NCBI GenBank assembly: GCA_003225315.1
Contig: QHZD01000033.1
Span: 1 to 64,000, forward strand
Direction of reading: 5' to 3'
Source: Acidobacteriota bacterium
GTDB lineage: Bacteria > Acidobacteriota > Terriglobia > Acidiferrales > UBA7541
Length of the DNA: 64,000 nucleotides
The position numbers were made by a program, and so were the translations under genes. Shown here piece by piece: positions 1 through 7,089 of this stretch. A model generated the notes under the pieces. The model saw only the letters and a program-made list of their open reading frames with translations, ran no database searches and was not told the DNA's origin. Numbering within the stretch: the stretch's first letter is position 1; each line of letters opens with the position of its first letter.

Positions 1-2
1 AG

Positions 3-143
3 CGCATCCGCAGCCGGCGCGGAACCGGTCGCGCCATCATCGCCCTGGCCAGGAAACTTCTTGGAATTATCTATCGCACGCTGAAAAACAACTGGGTATT
101 CGAGGATTTTCCCAATTTCGCTTTGCGGGAAGCTACAGCGTGA
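3..143 (+). CDS. IS110-family transposase, C-terminal end (cut by window edge)
   Basis: The frame is open from the left edge and ends at TGA 141-143, leaving 46 residues. The segment around ALARKLLGIIYRTLKNN matches the basic C-terminal tail typical of IS110/IS116/IS902 transposases (DEDD-type site-specific recombinases that move an insertion sequence). The catalytic part lies outside the window, so it is unknown whether the element is intact. The fragment ends about 50 bases before osmC, so an insertion-sequence end probably sits between them. IS110 elements usually lack obvious terminal inverted repeats and I cannot mark the border. The call rests on remembered family resemblance in a short stretch. 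Confidence 0.65.
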   Translation, partial: RIRSRRGTGRAIIALARKLLGIIYRTLKNNWVFEDFPNFALREATA

Positions 144-191
144 AAAGGACTTCCGTAACAACGGAGTAGACAAACATCATAGGAGAAAACT

Positions 192-617
192 ATGCAGCGC
201 AAAGCATCCGCGGTTTGGCAGGGCGGGCTGAAAGACGGGAAGGGCTCGATTTCTACGGATAGCGGCGTCCTGAAACAGACGCAATACTCCTTCAGCACAC
301 GTTTTGAAAACGGCATTGGAACCAATCCCGAGGAGTTACTCGCTGCCGCACACGCAGGTTGATTTACGATGGCTCTTTCCGCCCAGTTGGGCGGTGCAGG
401 TATGACAGCCAGCAGGCTGGAGACGACGGCCACGATTTCGCTCGAAAAGGTCGGAGACGGCTTTGCCATCACGAAAAGCCATCTGGACCTAGTCGCTAAA
501 ATTCCCGGCGCGGACAAAGCCAAATTCGACACCGCCGTGAAAGCCGCTGAAACCGGCTGCCCGGTCTCAAAACTTTTCAAGGCGGAAATCAGCGTCAGCG
601 CGCGTCTGGAAACATAG
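192..617 (+). CDS. osmC: OsmC-type peroxiredoxin with in-frame TGA at the catalytic cysteine (candidate selenoprotein)
   Basis: One reading frame runs from ATG 192 (preceded by AGGAG at 181-185) to TAG 615-617, interrupted only by TGA at 360-362, codon 57. Read through, it gives 141 residues, the normal OsmC length (E. coli 143), and aligns without gaps with E. coli OsmC as I remember it. The start is [19 protein letters not shown], then [13 protein letters not shown], then the TGA, then FTMALS. E. coli has AAHAACFSMALS there, so the TGA replaces the peroxidatic cysteine (Cys59). The resolving cysteine is kept in [11 protein letters not shown]. OsmC reduces organic hydroperoxides in the cytoplasm using this cysteine pair. 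A 6-bp GC hairpin lies where a bacterial SECIS would be. Either the TGA codes for selenocysteine, or this is a recent nonsense mutant or sequencing error; the otherwise perfect frame favours the first. No sel genes are in the window. Confidence 0.75.
379..394 (+). promoter_or_regulatory. SECIS-like hairpin downstream of the osmC TGA
   Basis: CCGCCC (379-384) pairs perfectly with GGGCGG (389-394) around the tetraloop AGTT (385-388). The loop starts 22 nt after the TGA at 360-362. Bacterial SECIS elements lie inside the coding region just after the UGA, with the apical loop roughly 16-37 nt downstream and a G in the first two loop positions; here G is the second loop base. Geometry fits, but a GC-rich 6-bp stem can arise by chance in a gene of this composition. 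Confidence 0.5.
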
Positions 618-669
618 AAAACCGGACGTTTTCAAGGGGAATTCTCATTCAAAAGGCCAAGCAGGTACA

Positions 670-1827
670 ATGCCCCACATGATTCCAGCTCCGGGAGCGT
701 TCGCTGCAGGTGTCGCGATCTTTCTCATCGTGCTTTGGGACGCGTTCGAGGCCATCATTCTCCCGCGCCGCGTCACGCGAAAATTCCGCCTCGCGCGCCT
801 TTTTTACCGTTCCACCTGGAACGTTTGGAAGTTTGTGATTTGCCTCATCCCCAAGCCCAAGACCCGTGAAGCTCTGCTCGGTTTCTATGGCCCTCTCTCG
901 CTTCTGGTGCTCGTCGGAGTTTGGGCCGTGGGCCTCGTGCTTGGCTTTGGACTCATGCAATATGGCGCCGGTTCCGCAGTGGTCATGACCGGCAACCAGA
1001 CTGCGTTCCTGACGGACATTTATCTGAGCGGCACGACCTTTTTTACTCTCGGCCTCGGCGATGTCATCCCGCGCTCCGGATTGGCCCGCGCTCTGGTCGT
1101 CACGGAGGCCGGCTTCGGTTTCGGTTTTCTTGCCGCCGTCATCGGCTATCTACCTTTCATCTACGGCTCGTTCTCCAAGCGCGAAGTGAATATTTCGCTT
1201 CTTGATTCCCGTGCTGGCACTCCTCCCACTGCCGGCGAACTTCTTCGCCGCCACAGCTACGCCCACGGCCAGGACGCCCTCCGCGTTCTCCTCAAGGAGT
1301 GGGAGTTTTGGAGCGCCGACCTGATGGAGAGCCATCTCTCCTATCCCGTGCTCGCCTATTTTCGCTCGCAGCACGACAACCAGTCCTGGATTGCTTCGCT
1401 CACGGCAATTCTGGACACTTGCGCGATCGTCATGGTTGGGATCGAAGGCGCTTGTGAAAAACAGGCCGAGCTTACTTTTGCGATTGCGCGTCACGCCGTC
1501 GTCGATCTTTCCCAAGTCTTCGGTACGGCTCCCAAGCCGCTGCCGCACGACCGCCTGCCTGCGCAAGATTTGCGCCGCATCCGCGACATTCTTGCCCAGC
1601 ACGGCATGAAACTTCGTGACGGCGAACAAGCCGACCGCAAACTCTTGGAGTTCCGCAAGATGTACGAGCCTTACATCTTTGCGCTTGCGAATTATCTGAA
1701 CCAGACGCTGCCGCCCTGGATTCCTCAGAAAAAAGGAAAAGACAACTGGCAAACTACTGCTTGGGCGCAGTCCGCAGGCGTGATCGACAAGGAAGTGGCC
1801 ACGGTCGTCGCCGACGATCATTTCTAG
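670..1827 (+). CDS. Potassium channel family protein (Ion_trans_2 pore)
   Basis: This is a 385-residue membrane protein. A hydrophobic helix at about residues 8-28 precedes helices at about 75-100 and 140-165. Between the last two lies a pore loop with the selectivity-filter variant TLGLGD (canonical TVGYGD) in TTFFTLGLGDVIPRSG. The remaining 200 residues are soluble and probably form a cytoplasmic domain of no family I recognise. It likely conducts K+ or another monovalent cation; the Leu replacing the filter Tyr means selectivity cannot be taken for granted. ATG 670 is preceded by a weak GCAGGT. An in-frame ATG at 679 is an alternative start. The stop codon lies inside the first of two inverted repeats. 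Confidence 0.8.
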   Translation: MPHMIPAPGAFAAGVAIFLIVLWDAFEAIILPRRVTRKFRLARLFYRSTWNVWKFVICLIPKPKTREALLGFYGPLSLLVLVGVWAVGLVLGFGLMQYGAGSAVVMTGNQTAFLTDIYLSGTTFFTLGLGDVIPRSGLARALVVTEAGFGFGFLAAVIGYLPFIYGSFSKREVNISLLDSRAGTPPTAGELLRRHSYAHGQDALRVLLKEWEFWSADLMESHLSYPVLAYFRSQHDNQSWIASLTAILDTCAIVMVGIEGACEKQAELTFAIARHAVVDLSQVFGTAPKPLPHDRLPAQDLRRIRDILAQHGMKLRDGEQADRKLLEFRKMYEPYIFALANYLNQTLPPWIPQKKGKDNWQTTAWAQSAGVIDKEVATVVADDHF

Positions 1828-1867
1828 TCTTATTTAGACTAGTAGCACTAGTCTAATTTAGACTAGT
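1824..1867. repeat. Two adjacent AT-rich inverted repeats sharing TAGACTAG
   Basis: CTAGTCT (1824-1830) and AGACTAG (1836-1842) form a 7-bp perfect inverted repeat. ACTAGTCTA (1847-1855) and TAGACTAGT (1859-1867) form a 9-bp perfect one with a 3-base loop. The four arms carry the same TAGACTAG core in alternating orientation. They lie between the channel stop codon and the quinone reductase start at 1925. They could be repressor operators for the downstream gene or a non-canonical terminator (there is no T-tract). Confidence 0.6.
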
Positions 1868-1924
1868 TTGAGCAGCGGCGTGACGCTGCCTCATAATCGC
1901 TAATTCTTTCGCTGGGGTGAAATC

Positions 1925-2887
1925 ATGAAAGCCATCCTCGTTCGTGAATTCGGCGGCCCCGAAGTCCTGAAGCTCGAGGAAGTCTCCACGCCAAAGCCTG
2001 CCGCCGGACAAGTCCTCGTCCGTATCCACGGCGCGGGCGTGAATCCCTACGACACCTATATGCGCGCAGGCACCTACGCGATCAAGCCACCGCTTCCCTA
2101 CACGCCGGGCTCGGACGCCGCCGGAGTCATCGAAGCGGTCGGCGCTGACGTGAAAAAAGCGAAGCCGGGCGATCGCGTTTATACGGCGAAAACCGTCACG
2201 GGCGCGTACGCGGAATATGCTCTCGCGCTGGAAGAGCAAGTGCATCCCCTGCCCGAGAAAATCAGCTTTGCCCAAGGCGCGGGCGTGTGGGTCCCCTACG
2301 GGACCGCGTATCATGCGCTGCATCATTCTGCACAAGCGCGCGCTTCCGAAACGGTCCTGGTGCACGGCGCGAGCGGTGGAGTCGGCACTGCGGCAGTACA
2401 AATGGCGCGGGCCATGGGAGTCACCGTCTTCGGCACCGCCGGAACGCGGAAGGGCGTCGATCTCGTCAAGCGCGAAGGAGCGCATCAGGTTTTCGACCAC
2501 AGCAAGGCCGGCTATCAAGAAGAGATTATGAAATCGACGGGCGGCCGTGGCCTGGACATTATTCTTGAGATGCTCGCGAACGTGAATCTTTCGGCCGACT
2601 TGAAACTTCTCACAACGAATGGCCGCGTGATCATCATCGGCAATCGCGGTGAAATCACCATTAACCCGCGCGACTTGATGCTGCGTCGCGCTTCGGCTCG
2701 GGGCTTCACGCTTTGGGCAATCACTCCCGCGGAGGAAGCAGAAATCCACGCCGGCCTGATTGCTGGCCTCGAAAACGGCACGCTTCGCCCGGTCGTTGGC
2801 AAGGAGTTGCCCCTCGCCGAAGCCGCGCGCGCCCACAAAGAGATCCTCGAACCCGGCGCCGCTGGGAAAATTGTTCTTGTTCCCTAG
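1925..2887 (+). CDS. NADPH:quinone oxidoreductase, zinc-independent MDR family
   Basis: The 320-residue protein has a GroES-like N-terminal domain (MKAILVREFGGPEVLKLEEV) and a Rossmann NADPH-binding site at VLVHGASGGVGTAAVQMA, about residues 144-161. The catalytic-zinc cysteine/histidine ligands of alcohol dehydrogenases are absent, as expected for quinone oxidoreductases (QOR, zeta-crystallin group). It should reduce quinones or other activated carbonyl/alkene substrates in the cytoplasm with NADPH; the true substrate cannot be read from sequence. ATG 1925 follows a GGGGTGA ribosome-binding site. It stands alone on the + strand behind the inverted repeats at 1824-1867, which may regulate it. 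Confidence 0.88.
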   Translation: MKAILVREFGGPEVLKLEEVSTPKPAAGQVLVRIHGAGVNPYDTYMRAGTYAIKPPLPYTPGSDAAGVIEAVGADVKKAKPGDRVYTAKTVTGAYAEYALALEEQVHPLPEKISFAQGAGVWVPYGTAYHALHHSAQARASETVLVHGASGGVGTAAVQMARAMGVTVFGTAGTRKGVDLVKREGAHQVFDHSKAGYQEEIMKSTGGRGLDIILEMLANVNLSADLKLLTTNGRVIIIGNRGEITINPRDLMLRRASARGFTLWAITPAEEAEIHAGLIAGLENGTLRPVVGKELPLAEAARAHKEILEPGAAGKIVLVP

Positions 2888-2973
2888 CGAAGCATCCAGA
2901 ACCGCGCACGCATCTGCCCGGCGTTGCGGCAGCCTCGAGACATATCGACTTCATTCGGGCCGCGAACTTGCCG

Positions 2974-2979
2974 TATAAT
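2974..2979 (+). promoter_or_regulatory. Possible -10 box TATAAT before the glycosyltransferase
   Basis: There is a perfect TATAAT with no convincing -35 at 17-18 nt upstream (TCATTC at 2951-2956). If used, transcription would begin near 2986. That would exclude the TTG at 2924 as the translation start of the downstream glycosyltransferase. Confidence 0.35.
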
Positions 2980-3037
2980 TGGTTTTCCAAAATTTCAGCT
3001 CATAGAGACTCTGGCCGGCAGCGGAATCACTTTCATC

Positions 3038-4675
3038 GTGCACACAGCCCTTTTACTCTCGGTTGTTCTCGTGGCCCAAAACCCGATCAGCCATTATTGG
3101 CACAAGCTCACCGACAGAACCTTTACCGGCATCTATCACGCCAACGCTTTCGACCTGGCGATGATGATTCCCTACTTCATCGTCCTCCTGGTTCTCGCGG
3201 TTTACGGCCTGCACCGCTACTGGCTGGTCTACGACTATTTCGCGTATTCCAAAAATGTCCCCCCGGCTCCGCCGCCGGTCGCGAATTGGCCGCGGGTCAC
3301 TGTGCAGTTGCCCATCTTCAACGAGCGCTACGTAATCGAGCGCCTCGTTGAAGCCGTTTCACGCTTCGACTACCCGCTCGAACTGCTCGACGTGCAGGTC
3401 CTCGACGATTCCACCGACGAAACCCGCGACATCGCTCGCGCTTGCGTCGAGCGCCACGCCGCGCAGGGCATGCCCATCGTCTACACTCATCGCACCAATC
3501 GCGAAGGTTACAAAGCCGGAGCCCTAGAAAACGGCCTGAAAACCGCCAAGGGCGAATTCGTTGCTATCTTCGACGCCGACTTTCTCCCCGAGTCCGATTT
3601 TCTACGCCGCACCATTCCCTATTTCATGAACCCCGACTGTGGCGGCAACATTGGCATGGTGCAGACTCGGTGGACATACCTCAACAGCGACTATTCCCTG
3701 CTCACCAACGTCGAAACCATTCTTCTCGACGGCCACTTTGTCGTCGAGCATGGCGCCCGTTCTCGCCGCGGCACTTTCTTCAACTTCAATGGCACGGCCG
3801 GCGTGTGGCGGCGCAAAGCCATTGACGACGCTGGCGGCTGGCAACACGACACGCTCACTGAAGACACGGATCTTTCCTATCGCTCGCAGCTCAAGGGCTG
3901 GAAGTTTCTCTATCTTCCGCAAATCGAATGCGCTTCCGAACTTCCCGTGGATATGAACGGCTTCAAAGCCCAACAGGCGCGCTGGGCCAAGGGCCTCATG
4001 CAAACCGCCAAGAAAATCCTGCCGAAAGTTTGGAAGTCGGCTGCGCCCTGGCACGTCAAAGCCGAAGCCTTTTTCCACCTGACCGGCAACATCAGCTACC
4101 CGCTGATGATTTTGCTTTCTACTATGCTGCTGCCCGCGATGATCGTGCGCTTTTATCAAGGCTGGGTTCAGATGCTGGTGATCGACCTGCCGCTCTTTCT
4201 CGCCTCCACATGTTCCATCTCCAGCTTTTATCTCGTCGCGCAAAGAGAGCTGCGGCCCAAGACCTGGCAACGCACCTTTCTCTACTTACCCTTCGTTATG
4301 GCCACGGGCATCGGCATCTCCGTTCGCAACGCGCAAGCGGTGATCGAAGCGCTGCTCGGCAAGAAAAGCGAATTCGCCCGCACGCCCAAATTCAATATCG
4401 AAGGCAAGCAGGGCACCTTCGCAAAAAAATCGTACAAGAACAAAGCCGGCTGGATGCCTTACGCCGAAGTGCTCCTAGGTTTGTATTTCTCACTCGCCAT
4501 CGTGTATGCCATCGCCAACGAAAACTACGCCACTGTCCCGTTCCTGTTGCTCTTCGTTTGGGGCTACCTGTACACCGGCTCGATGTCCCTCGGCCAAACG
4601 TACTTCGCGCGTCTCCGCTTCGGCGTCAACGCTCCCGAAATGCGTCCCGCGACCTCCGGCGCTCCGGGCTTTTGA
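3038..4675 (+). CDS. Family-2 membrane glycosyltransferase (cellulose synthase-like)
   Basis: This processive-type glycosyltransferase has transmembrane helices before and after a GT-A domain. Visible motifs are VQLPIFNER, the first Asp in VLDDSTDE, the DxD-type FDADFLPE, the catalytic TEDTDLSYR and the QQARWAKG (Q(Q/R)xRW) signature of cellulose- and mannan-synthase-like enzymes. It should transfer sugar from a nucleotide-sugar to a growing glycan or lipid at the inner membrane. The start is uncertain. The frame is open back to TTG 2924, GTG 3038 begins a plausible membrane segment, and the first ATG is 3161. I chose GTG 3038 because a TATAAT lies at 2974. The gene ends 24 bases before the hydrolase and may be cotranscribed with it. 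Confidence 0.85.
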   Translation: MHTALLLSVVLVAQNPISHYWHKLTDRTFTGIYHANAFDLAMMIPYFIVLLVLAVYGLHRYWLVYDYFAYSKNVPPAPPPVANWPRVTVQLPIFNERYVIERLVEAVSRFDYPLELLDVQVLDDSTDETRDIARACVERHAAQGMPIVYTHRTNREGYKAGALENGLKTAKGEFVAIFDADFLPESDFLRRTIPYFMNPDCGGNIGMVQTRWTYLNSDYSLLTNVETILLDGHFVVEHGARSRRGTFFNFNGTAGVWRRKAIDDAGGWQHDTLTEDTDLSYRSQLKGWKFLYLPQIECASELPVDMNGFKAQQARWAKGLMQTAKKILPKVWKSAAPWHVKAEAFFHLTGNISYPLMILLSTMLLPAMIVRFYQGWVQMLVIDLPLFLASTCSISSFYLVAQRELRPKTWQRTFLYLPFVMATGIGISVRNAQAVIEALLGKKSEFARTPKFNIEGKQGTFAKKSYKNKAGWMPYAEVLLGLYFSLAIVYAIANENYATVPFLLLFVWGYLYTGSMSLGQTYFARLRFGVNAPEMRPATSGAPGF

Positions 4676-4699
4676 TTCTCTTGCATAGTACGGCGCTTC

Positions 4700-5548
4700 T
4701 TGGAAAAGCTTTCATTCAAAAATGGCGATGTCAGCTTGCAAGCGGTCGCAGCCGGCCCACACGATCGCCCCGTCATCGTTCTCCTCCACGGTTTCCCGGA
4801 ATTCTGGTATGGATGGCGCCGGCAGATCGAGCCGCTAGCCGCCGCTGGCTTTCGCGTGATCGTCCCCGACCAGCGTGGTTACAACCTCAGTGGCAAACCT
4901 GACGGAGTATCCGCTTACGCTTTAACGGAACTTGTTTCCGACGTCATCGCCATCGCCGATCAACTTGGCAGGGAAAAAATCTTTCTCGCAGGACACGATT
5001 GGGGCGCTGCCGTTGCCTGGAGCGCCGCCCTGCTTCATCCACAGCGCATAGCCAAGCTCGCCGTCCTCAACGTTCCTCATCCCTCAGTGATGCGCAAATT
5101 CCTCACCAGGCGTCCGCACCAATTCCTCCGCAGTTGGTACATGTTTTTCTTTCAACTTCCCTGGCTGCCGGAGGCGGTTTTCTCGGCATTCAACTTCCGC
5201 ATCGGCTCTCGCGCGCTGCTCGGCTCCAGCCGTCCCGGCGCTTTCTCCGACGAAGATCTCGCGCAATATCGAGCGGCCTGGTCTCAACTCGGCGCCCTCA
5301 CCGGCATGATCAACTGGTACCGCGCGCTCTTCCGCGCTCGCGTCAAATTCCCGGACAAAATCGTCCGCGTCCCCACACGCATTCTGTGGGGCGAGCGCGA
5401 CGCCTTCCTTCTGGCCGAAATGGCGCACGAAAGCCTGCGCTACTGCACGAACGCGGAACTCTTCACCTTCGCCAATGCCACGCATTGGCTCCAGCACGAA
5501 GAGCCCGCTCGCGTCTCTGAATTGTTGATTGACTTCTTTCGCGGCTGA
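4700..5548 (+). CDS. Alpha/beta-hydrolase, epoxide hydrolase-like
   Basis: This 282-residue alpha/beta-hydrolase has the oxyanion motif HGFPEFWYGW, the nucleophile elbow GHDWGAA with Asp as nucleophile, an acidic residue near LWGERDAF and the catalytic His in ATHWLQHEEP. An Asp nucleophile with HGFP fits soluble epoxide hydrolases and their haloalkane dehalogenase relatives rather than serine esterases. Tyrosines in the cap (YMFFFQLP, NWYRALFR) could donate the proton for epoxide opening. The start is TTG 4700 with no clear Shine-Dalgarno sequence. It follows the glycosyltransferase closely and converges with the phosphoesterase. Substrate unknown. Confidence 0.85.
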   Translation: MEKLSFKNGDVSLQAVAAGPHDRPVIVLLHGFPEFWYGWRRQIEPLAAAGFRVIVPDQRGYNLSGKPDGVSAYALTELVSDVIAIADQLGREKIFLAGHDWGAAVAWSAALLHPQRIAKLAVLNVPHPSVMRKFLTRRPHQFLRSWYMFFFQLPWLPEAVFSAFNFRIGSRALLGSSRPGAFSDEDLAQYRAAWSQLGALTGMINWYRALFRARVKFPDKIVRVPTRILWGERDAFLLAEMAHESLRYCTNAELFTFANATHWLQHEEPARVSELLIDFFRG

Positions 5549-5589
5549 TCGCGCTTACGTTGGATATCCGCGGGCGAATCCCGCGTCAC

Positions 5590-6702
5590 TTACTCAAACT
5601 GAAAGAACACAATCTCAGGGCTGGATCCCAGCCGCAGCGGAGGTCCCCACGTCCCCGCGCCACTGCTGGTATAGACGAGCATTTTCCCAATCCTGCTAAG
5701 CCCATACACGAACTGGCGGTAAATCCGCCGCGCCATCCACGTCCACGGGAAAAACTGCCCCACGTGCGTGTGTCCTGAAACCTGCAACGAAATCCCTTCC
5801 TTCTCCGCAATGTGCGGACGGTCCGGCGCATGTGTCAGCAGAATGCTGGCGCGATTTCGGTCTACCCCGATCTGCCGCAGCACTCTCTGAAAATGCTCGT
5901 CAGGCGCGGCGTGATTGTAAGGCACGCCCACGATCTGCAGTTGATCCGCGTCCACTTTCTCGTTGTGCAGCACGCGCACTCCCGCGTTGCTGACCGCTTG
6001 CAGGTATCGCGAATCGTCGCCGAACTGTTCGTGGTTGCCGGCGACAAAATACGTGCCGTGCGGCGCGCGCAAATCGCGCAAAGGTTCCGCGGCCTTCGCC
6101 GCATCGATGGCCGTCCCATCGTACAAATCTCCGGCCAGGAACACGGCGTCCGGATTCTCTCTCATCACTTTCTTTACAATCCGCCGCAAAAAGCCGCCGT
6201 TGCGGACATGCCCGAGATGCAGGTCGCTGACCAGCGCCGCTGTCCGTCCGCGCCACGTTTCCGGCAAATTCTCGAGCCGCACCGTGATCCGCCGGATGCG
6301 CGTCCATCCGGCGTTCAGCAGTCCTGCAATTCCGCTCAATACCGCGGCCGCGTACAACGCTTCCACGATCACATGGAAATTCGCATCCACTCCGGCAAGC
6401 CGCGCGACGCCGAAAATCACCCACGATGCACCTGCCGCAAAAAATAGGAAGCTGACAATTCCAAGCCACACGGCCGCAATGCGATAGAAAGTTCGTATCG
6501 TAGGATTGGTGTGGCGAAACGCCAGCAACGACGCTGCCAGGAAGCTGACCGACAACACTCCCGCAGTCACCTTTAGCCATAGGGCGGAAGTCTCATTCGC
6601 TGCCGCAGCAAACATCCACGTCTTGTAAATGAAAAAGTGTGTCAAGAACAAGATGGACTGGATAACGCTGACAAACGCGATGATTCCGGCTCGTTTACTC
6701 AT
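5590..6702 (-). CDS. Membrane-anchored calcineurin-like metallophosphoesterase (YkuE-like)
   Basis: The N-terminal ~145 residues hold four hydrophobic helices. A calcineurin-fold phosphoesterase domain follows with all metal-binding blocks: SDLHLGH, AGDLYDG, AGNHE, LLTHAPD and SGHTHVGQ. These bind two metal ions and hydrolyse phosphodiesters or phosphomonoesters. The layout (membrane helices then phosphoesterase, about 370 residues) is that of YkuE/YaeI-type enzymes, which in some bacteria act on lipid-linked substrates; the substrate here is unknown. The ATG is at 6700-6702. The gene is convergent with the preceding hydrolase, 41 bases apart. Confidence 0.88.
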   Translation of the reverse strand: MSKRAGIIAFVSVIQSILFLTHFFIYKTWMFAAAANETSALWLKVTAGVLSVSFLAASLLAFRHTNPTIRTFYRIAAVWLGIVSFLFFAAGASWVIFGVARLAGVDANFHVIVEALYAAAVLSGIAGLLNAGWTRIRRITVRLENLPETWRGRTAALVSDLHLGHVRNGGFLRRIVKKVMRENPDAVFLAGDLYDGTAIDAAKAAEPLRDLRAPHGTYFVAGNHEQFGDDSRYLQAVSNAGVRVLHNEKVDADQLQIVGVPYNHAAPDEHFQRVLRQIGVDRNRASILLTHAPDRPHIAEKEGISLQVSGHTHVGQFFPWTWMARRIYRQFVYGLSRIGKMLVYTSSGAGTWGPPLRLGSSPEIVFFQFE

Positions 6703-7089
6703 ACCAGGTTAGATTCGCGGTGCCTTCACATTGGTATTTGGGGCTTCCAGCGTGGTAGCGCACACTTTTCTTAGTCCGTTTCTTCAACGTGAACCGCTAA
6801 GCCCTGCACCTGGAATCGCGCCCTTCTACTTACCTCCTGAAATGGCGAGACACTACCGGCGCGCGGCCTGTAGATGTCAGTGAGGAACAGTCCGACTGGC
6901 AGACTTGCCACACATCCGAGACCCCTGAGGGGTTTCGCCCTTTTGTGCTCGTCGACGAGCTTGTCGGCGTTTCTCCAGCATTTCTCCCGACCAGCCCTTT
7001 CAGTTACAATCGCCCGTCCCCGTGTGGCACGCCGCAAACCCACATGCCCTGTGGGCGCAACATCAAAATGGCAGTTCCGAGGTGCGCGA
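6703..7089. other. Intergenic region with a 14-bp perfect palindrome
   Basis: This is a divergent promoter region between the phosphoesterase and the aminopeptidase with no convincing gene. It contains the perfect palindrome GCTCGTCGACGAGC at 6947-6960, a possible operator. A TACAAT at 7005-7010 could be a -10 box for the aminopeptidase, but no good -35 is seen. An ATG at 6874 is in frame with the aminopeptidase, but the resulting extension looks unlike protein. Confidence 0.4.

Noticed and set aside
71-580. A 169-codon open frame on the minus strand over osmC
   Set aside because: The plus strand encodes OsmC with clear homology; the minus translation has no recognisable features.
2924-3037. 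Glycosyltransferase start at TTG 2924
   Set aside because: A TATAAT at 2974-2979 would place the transcript start after it, the extension has no family-like sequence and there is no Shine-Dalgarno sequence.
6874-7089. Upstream extension of the aminopeptidase from ATG 6874
   Set aside because: The extra 72 residues are low-quality sequence before a clear signal peptide; GAGGTG precedes ATG 7090.
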